From NCBI GenBank assembly GCA_020746995.1, contig JAGPXD010000007.1:1550001-1614000 (forward strand): DNA of 64,000 nucleotides, read 5' to 3'. The stretch comes from Plectosphaerella cucumerina (taxonomy: Eukaryota; Ascomycota; Sordariomycetes; Glomerellales; Plectosphaerellaceae). The notes under the pieces were generated by a model. It saw only the letters and a list, made by a program, of their open reading frames with translations. It was not told the DNA's origin and ran no database searches. Positions 60,795 through 64,000 of this stretch are shown piece after piece; positions within the stretch are counted from its first letter, which is position 1, and every line of letters starts with the position of its first letter. The translations under genes and the position numbers were made by a program.

Positions 60795-62556
60795 TCAGAA
60801 CGCAGTCTTGGGCGGCAGCTCCTCAGGCTCAAACAAAGCCACCGTCACGCCTTGCCCCGGCGTTCCCACAATCTCGGCCTTCATAAACTGCGCTGACCAG
60901 TCACCCCGGTACTCAAGCCTGTCATACCTCTGGAAGACTTTGACCACTGTCAAATCTGTTAGTCTCCGATCAGAACCTTCCCCAAGTCAGAGCAACGTAC
61001 GCGTGTAGGCCATCTCTGTCATGGCAAAGTTCTGCCCGACGCAGATCCTCGGGCCCCCGTTGAAAGGCACGTAGTGCCATGGCCTGGGCGACCACCTCTC
61101 CCATCGCTCGGGACTGTACACCGCCGGGCTCGCTAGATCTGGCCCCGACGGCGGATACAAGTCCTTGCGCCGCTGCATCGACAGCGTGCTGTACGCAATC
61201 ACGTCGCCCTTGAGCACGGAAATGTCTGGCTGGCCAGGCTGCCCTGGGAGCGTCGTGTCCGTGAGAGCCTGGCGGAGGTTGAACGGCACGGCCGGATACA
61301 GCCTTAGGGTTTCGTTGATGCAATGCGTGATGTACGGCATGTTCTTGAGGTCCTCATACGAGGGTGCCTTCTTCGCCCCGATGGTCGTCAGAATCTCAGT
61401 GCGGATCTTCTTGACCACTGCAGGCTGGCGCGACAGTTCGTAAAACGTCCACGAGAGCGTCGCCGCCGTGGTATCACGGCCAGCGAGGAGAACAGCGATG
61501 AGCTGGTCCTGGATGAGCTTTTTGTCGCGGGTGGAGCGAGCGATGGCATGCAGGAAGGTGAAGCCCTTTTCGGGGTGGGACAGTTTGTCCAGATCCTCGC
61601 GAGGTAGGGCCAGGACCTGCTCGATGTAGGGGGCGATGAACTGTTTAATCACAGCCATGGCCTTGTGGAACTCGCCACGGGGCATGAATGTCTCGAACGG
61701 TCTGTCTTCTGTCAGCGCTTGTCGGCAATAAGACCTGGGCAAACAGACGCCATGATGGTGTAGAAGGTCTGGATACGCTGCACATCGTTGAACGCCTGGG
61801 CAAAGTGGTGCTTGGAGCTTCGTTCGTCAGCTTGGTTCCCAAGACATGGACACGCTGGGAAACTTCACTTGTCCAGGCTGTTGACGCTGGTGCCCAGGAG
61901 AAACTCGGTCGTCACGTCCAGTGTCATCCTGTAGAACAGGTCCATGATGTCAACAGTCACTCCAGGGGCAGGCAACTTCGACAGCAAGACGTCCGTCCAC
62001 TTGCCAAAATTGGCCAGGTCCTTGACGCGATCTTTGACAAACATGGGACGGATAAGGCTCCGGTTGTCCTGCCACGCTTTGCCATCGGTGGTGAAGATGC
62101 TATCGCCAAGGAAAGGCTCCCACATGCGATGGAAGTCGGGGCCCTTTCCAAAGTCGGCAAACTTTGACGTCAAGACTGTCTTGATCTGCGCAGGCTCGTC
62201 CGTCATGATGAAGCGCCGGTAGCCCATCCAGCAGACCTCGACGCAGTGGGGGCTCGAGGCTGGTGCCCCGTGGAAGAAGGCCTCGAAGGTCTCCAGCAGG
62301 TGGTGGTTGAGCTGTGCGCGGGCGATGCGGATGAAAAGGGGCAGGGCTGCTGCATGTCAGCCATGACCCGAGCGCCGGCGGGAGGACACGCACATGTAAA
62401 GGGGTTGCTGGCGATAATGGGCGCCCTCACGCCCCCGCAACGCCGGACGCGGATCTCTGTTAGGATGCGGACAATAATCAGGAAGGCCACGAAGGAGGCG
62501 CCGGCCCCGGCCAGGATGTGGCCGGGGTGGGCGAGCATGTACTGGGTGACCGTCAT
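60795..62556 (-). CDS. Cytochrome P450, CYP52-like (fatty-acid/alkane hydroxylase type), 514 aa
   Basis: Exons in transcription order: 62394-62556, 61869-62349, 61777-61817 (41 bases), 61001-61708 and 60795-60946. The N-terminal anchor is ILAGAGASFVAFLIIVRIL (ER membrane). Expected P450 parts: I-helix AGRDTTAATLSWTFYEL, ExxR in INETLRLYPAVPFNLRQA, PERW and the haem loop FNGGPRICVGQNFA with the ligand cysteine at about residue 451. The FNGGPRICVG loop and NLRQALTDTTLP are typical of the CYP52 clan, which hydroxylates omega positions of alkanes and fatty acids. The 41-base exon and its donor GTATCC are the least certain part, chosen because they alone keep the frame to DRPFETFMPRGEF. The redox partner is not in the window. 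Confidence 0.87.
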
Positions 62557-63918
62557 CGGAGAGGGTTGTCGACTAGCACTGAGAAGAGACCAAAGATGGA
62601 AAGTGGCACATGGATGGCAAGATGCAAGAAGACATGAAGCATAAGTAAACGAAGACTCCAGGCAGAAAGGGGCCACATGCTGGCAGCCGCGGTATCAGAA
62701 GCAATCATCTCAGCCGCCGCGCGAGTGAACCAGTGCCTGGTCTGCTGAACAGTCGCAGCAATCAGAACGCCCGCATCCCGTTGGGCACAAGACGTCAACT
62801 CTGCTGGCAGGACACACACCCGGAGGTTGGTCCCCAAGCACATGTCAGTGACGGGGATTACCCCACACTCTGGGGAGGGTTGTCAACGCGAATCTGGGGG
62901 GGATCGCCGGCGCTGTCATTGGTCGGGGGTTGAGGGGTGGTGATGAGAAGGGAAATCGGGTCGTTAGGGTGAATACCAAGTAGGCACCGGTATTTATCTG
63001 ATGCTGCTGCGAGATGTTCAGATGAGGCGGACTTGTAGAAACGGCCGCTTCGTGTTCGTATCGGACACGGAAGTTGATGCTCGAGATGTAGATCACGTGG
63101 CTTAGTTGGGATGGGCGAGAGGCTATTGCATGACATCGGAATGTCCAGCCGCTGCATCCATATCGGCAGTTGATCCCTCACCGAGAAGAGAATACAGCAC
63201 GCTGCAACGTGGATGAAGCTGTGAAGAAGCGGGTTCAGCTTGAGAAGCGGCTTGGGTTGGAGATCAAGATGGCTGAGTCAGCCGCCTTCAGCATTGGAAT
63301 CTCTCCGTTTAAGAACACCAATATCAAGGGACGTTACACTGTGATACCCTCTGTTGGAATCGGTGTTGTGTAAGTGATCCATCTGTAGTCTGGCTGTTCA
63401 CCAGTGTTTCTATTCCCTCGCATTCAAGCTGGGTTACTTGTTTGTTCCGAGCAGCTATCGATATCGGTACTGAAAGCTGCGTCACTTCAGCATACGGAGG
63501 TCAGCTAATAACCAACACGGCTTCCGCTGACTCTGGACCAGAAATGATGAAGAAATCTTGGACTTCTGCATGATATGTCACCGGTGTTTTACAAGTCCAC
63601 CAAGTCCAAGTCGTCGCTTCGCGTCCAGCTTCGTCCAGCACGCCCACGTCGGAAATCCGAGACCCACTTATCTAATTCCGAGACAGGCCCACTCTCCCAG
63701 CAACAGTCGGGAAAACCCGCGGCACGGTGCACCCCGGCCTGCCCAGTAGTAGCAGCCAACGGGGAGCCAGCCAATTGTGATCTTCCGTGTTTGAGAGAGC
63801 CTGGATAGCTTCACGATACATCGTCACAATTTCCTGCGTCTCTTTTGTCGGACCAGAACCCTCTCCACTCTTCCCTCCGCTCCCTATCAATCGCGCGAGC
63901 GCATCTCCTCTGCCCATC
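62557..63918. other. Divergent intergenic region, P450 promoter and start of the last gene
   Basis: Upstream sequences of the P450 (-) and the edge gene (+). A 67-codon frame at 63170-63373 has a protein-like Lys/Glu-rich start but no recognisable family or splice partners. I do not call it a gene. Confidence 0.4.
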
Positions 63919-63972
63919 ATGTTCAAGCTCGGTCGCAACCGCGCTGTGGCTTCGGCCCTCAACCCTTCCAAG
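63919..63972 (+). CDS. First exon of a gene cut by the window edge
   Basis: The ATG at 63919 (context CCATCATGTTC) reads MFKLGRNRAVASALNPSK and meets a donor (AAG then GTGAGC), so the rest lies beyond the window. The 18 residues are basic and hydroxylated without acidic residues, as in a mitochondrial presequence. The 80 bases before it are CT-rich, like a leader. The product cannot be identified. Confidence 0.5.
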
Positions 63973-64000
63973 GTGAGCAGGAAGAAATCTGCTGCGGCAG

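Noticed and set aside
63170..63373. 67-codon plus-strand frame between the P450 and the edge gene
   Set aside because: Short, unsupported by splice partners or homology, and weak upstream signals.

Overview
The window is nuclear DNA of a filamentous ascomycete (Pezizomycotina, most likely Sordariomycetes). The grounds are the GC-rich composition, many short introns (mostly 42-85 bases) with GT..AG ends and CTRAC/CTAAC branch sites close to the acceptor, pyrimidine-rich 5' leaders, and a gene set typical of these fungi (Sfl1, Dlt1, Cro1/She4, Zn2Cys6 regulators). Gene models were assembled by hand by joining open frames at splice sites and checking that phase is kept. The start and end given for a gene span the coding region including introns; exon limits are in the evidence text.

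Layout. 1-12.2 kb is gene-poor: one long conserved protein of unknown function (3010-6045) lies between two large non-coding stretches, the second of about 6 kb leading into an SFL1-type heat-shock-factor-domain regulator (12177-14203). Then come a small lysine-tailed nuclear-looking protein (14758-15474) and a short four-exon gene of unknown function (15800-16564), followed by a gene-poor stretch with a 28-bp tandem repeat.

18.4-31.8 kb is an accessory metabolic block. It holds an MFS sugar transporter divergent from a GH95 alpha-L-fucosidase that lacks a signal peptide, a large secreted protein with three N-terminal repeats, a GMC oxidoreductase, and a Zn2Cys6 regulator with a 15-base microexon inside its zinc cluster.

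32.2-56.7 kb is a dense housekeeping block, mostly in divergent or convergent pairs: Dlt1, Ndc1, a Pep12-like syntaxin, Cox18/Oxa2, Alg11, a secreted gamma-glutamyltranspeptidase, Trm2, the UCS myosin chaperone Cro1/She4, TFIIH subunit Tfb4, a taspase-like threonine peptidase, and Arp3.

56.7-64 kb holds a tRNA-like element, an alcohol dehydrogenase, a non-coding stretch, a CYP52-like cytochrome P450, and the first exon of a gene that runs off the right edge.

No CRISPR array, intact transposon, virus-like element or complete canonical tRNA was seen. The most interesting items are the apparent uptake-then-hydrolysis module for fucosylated sugars, the repeat-bearing secreted protein, the overlapping upstream frame and leader intron of SFL1, the microexons, and the unrecognised four-exon gene.
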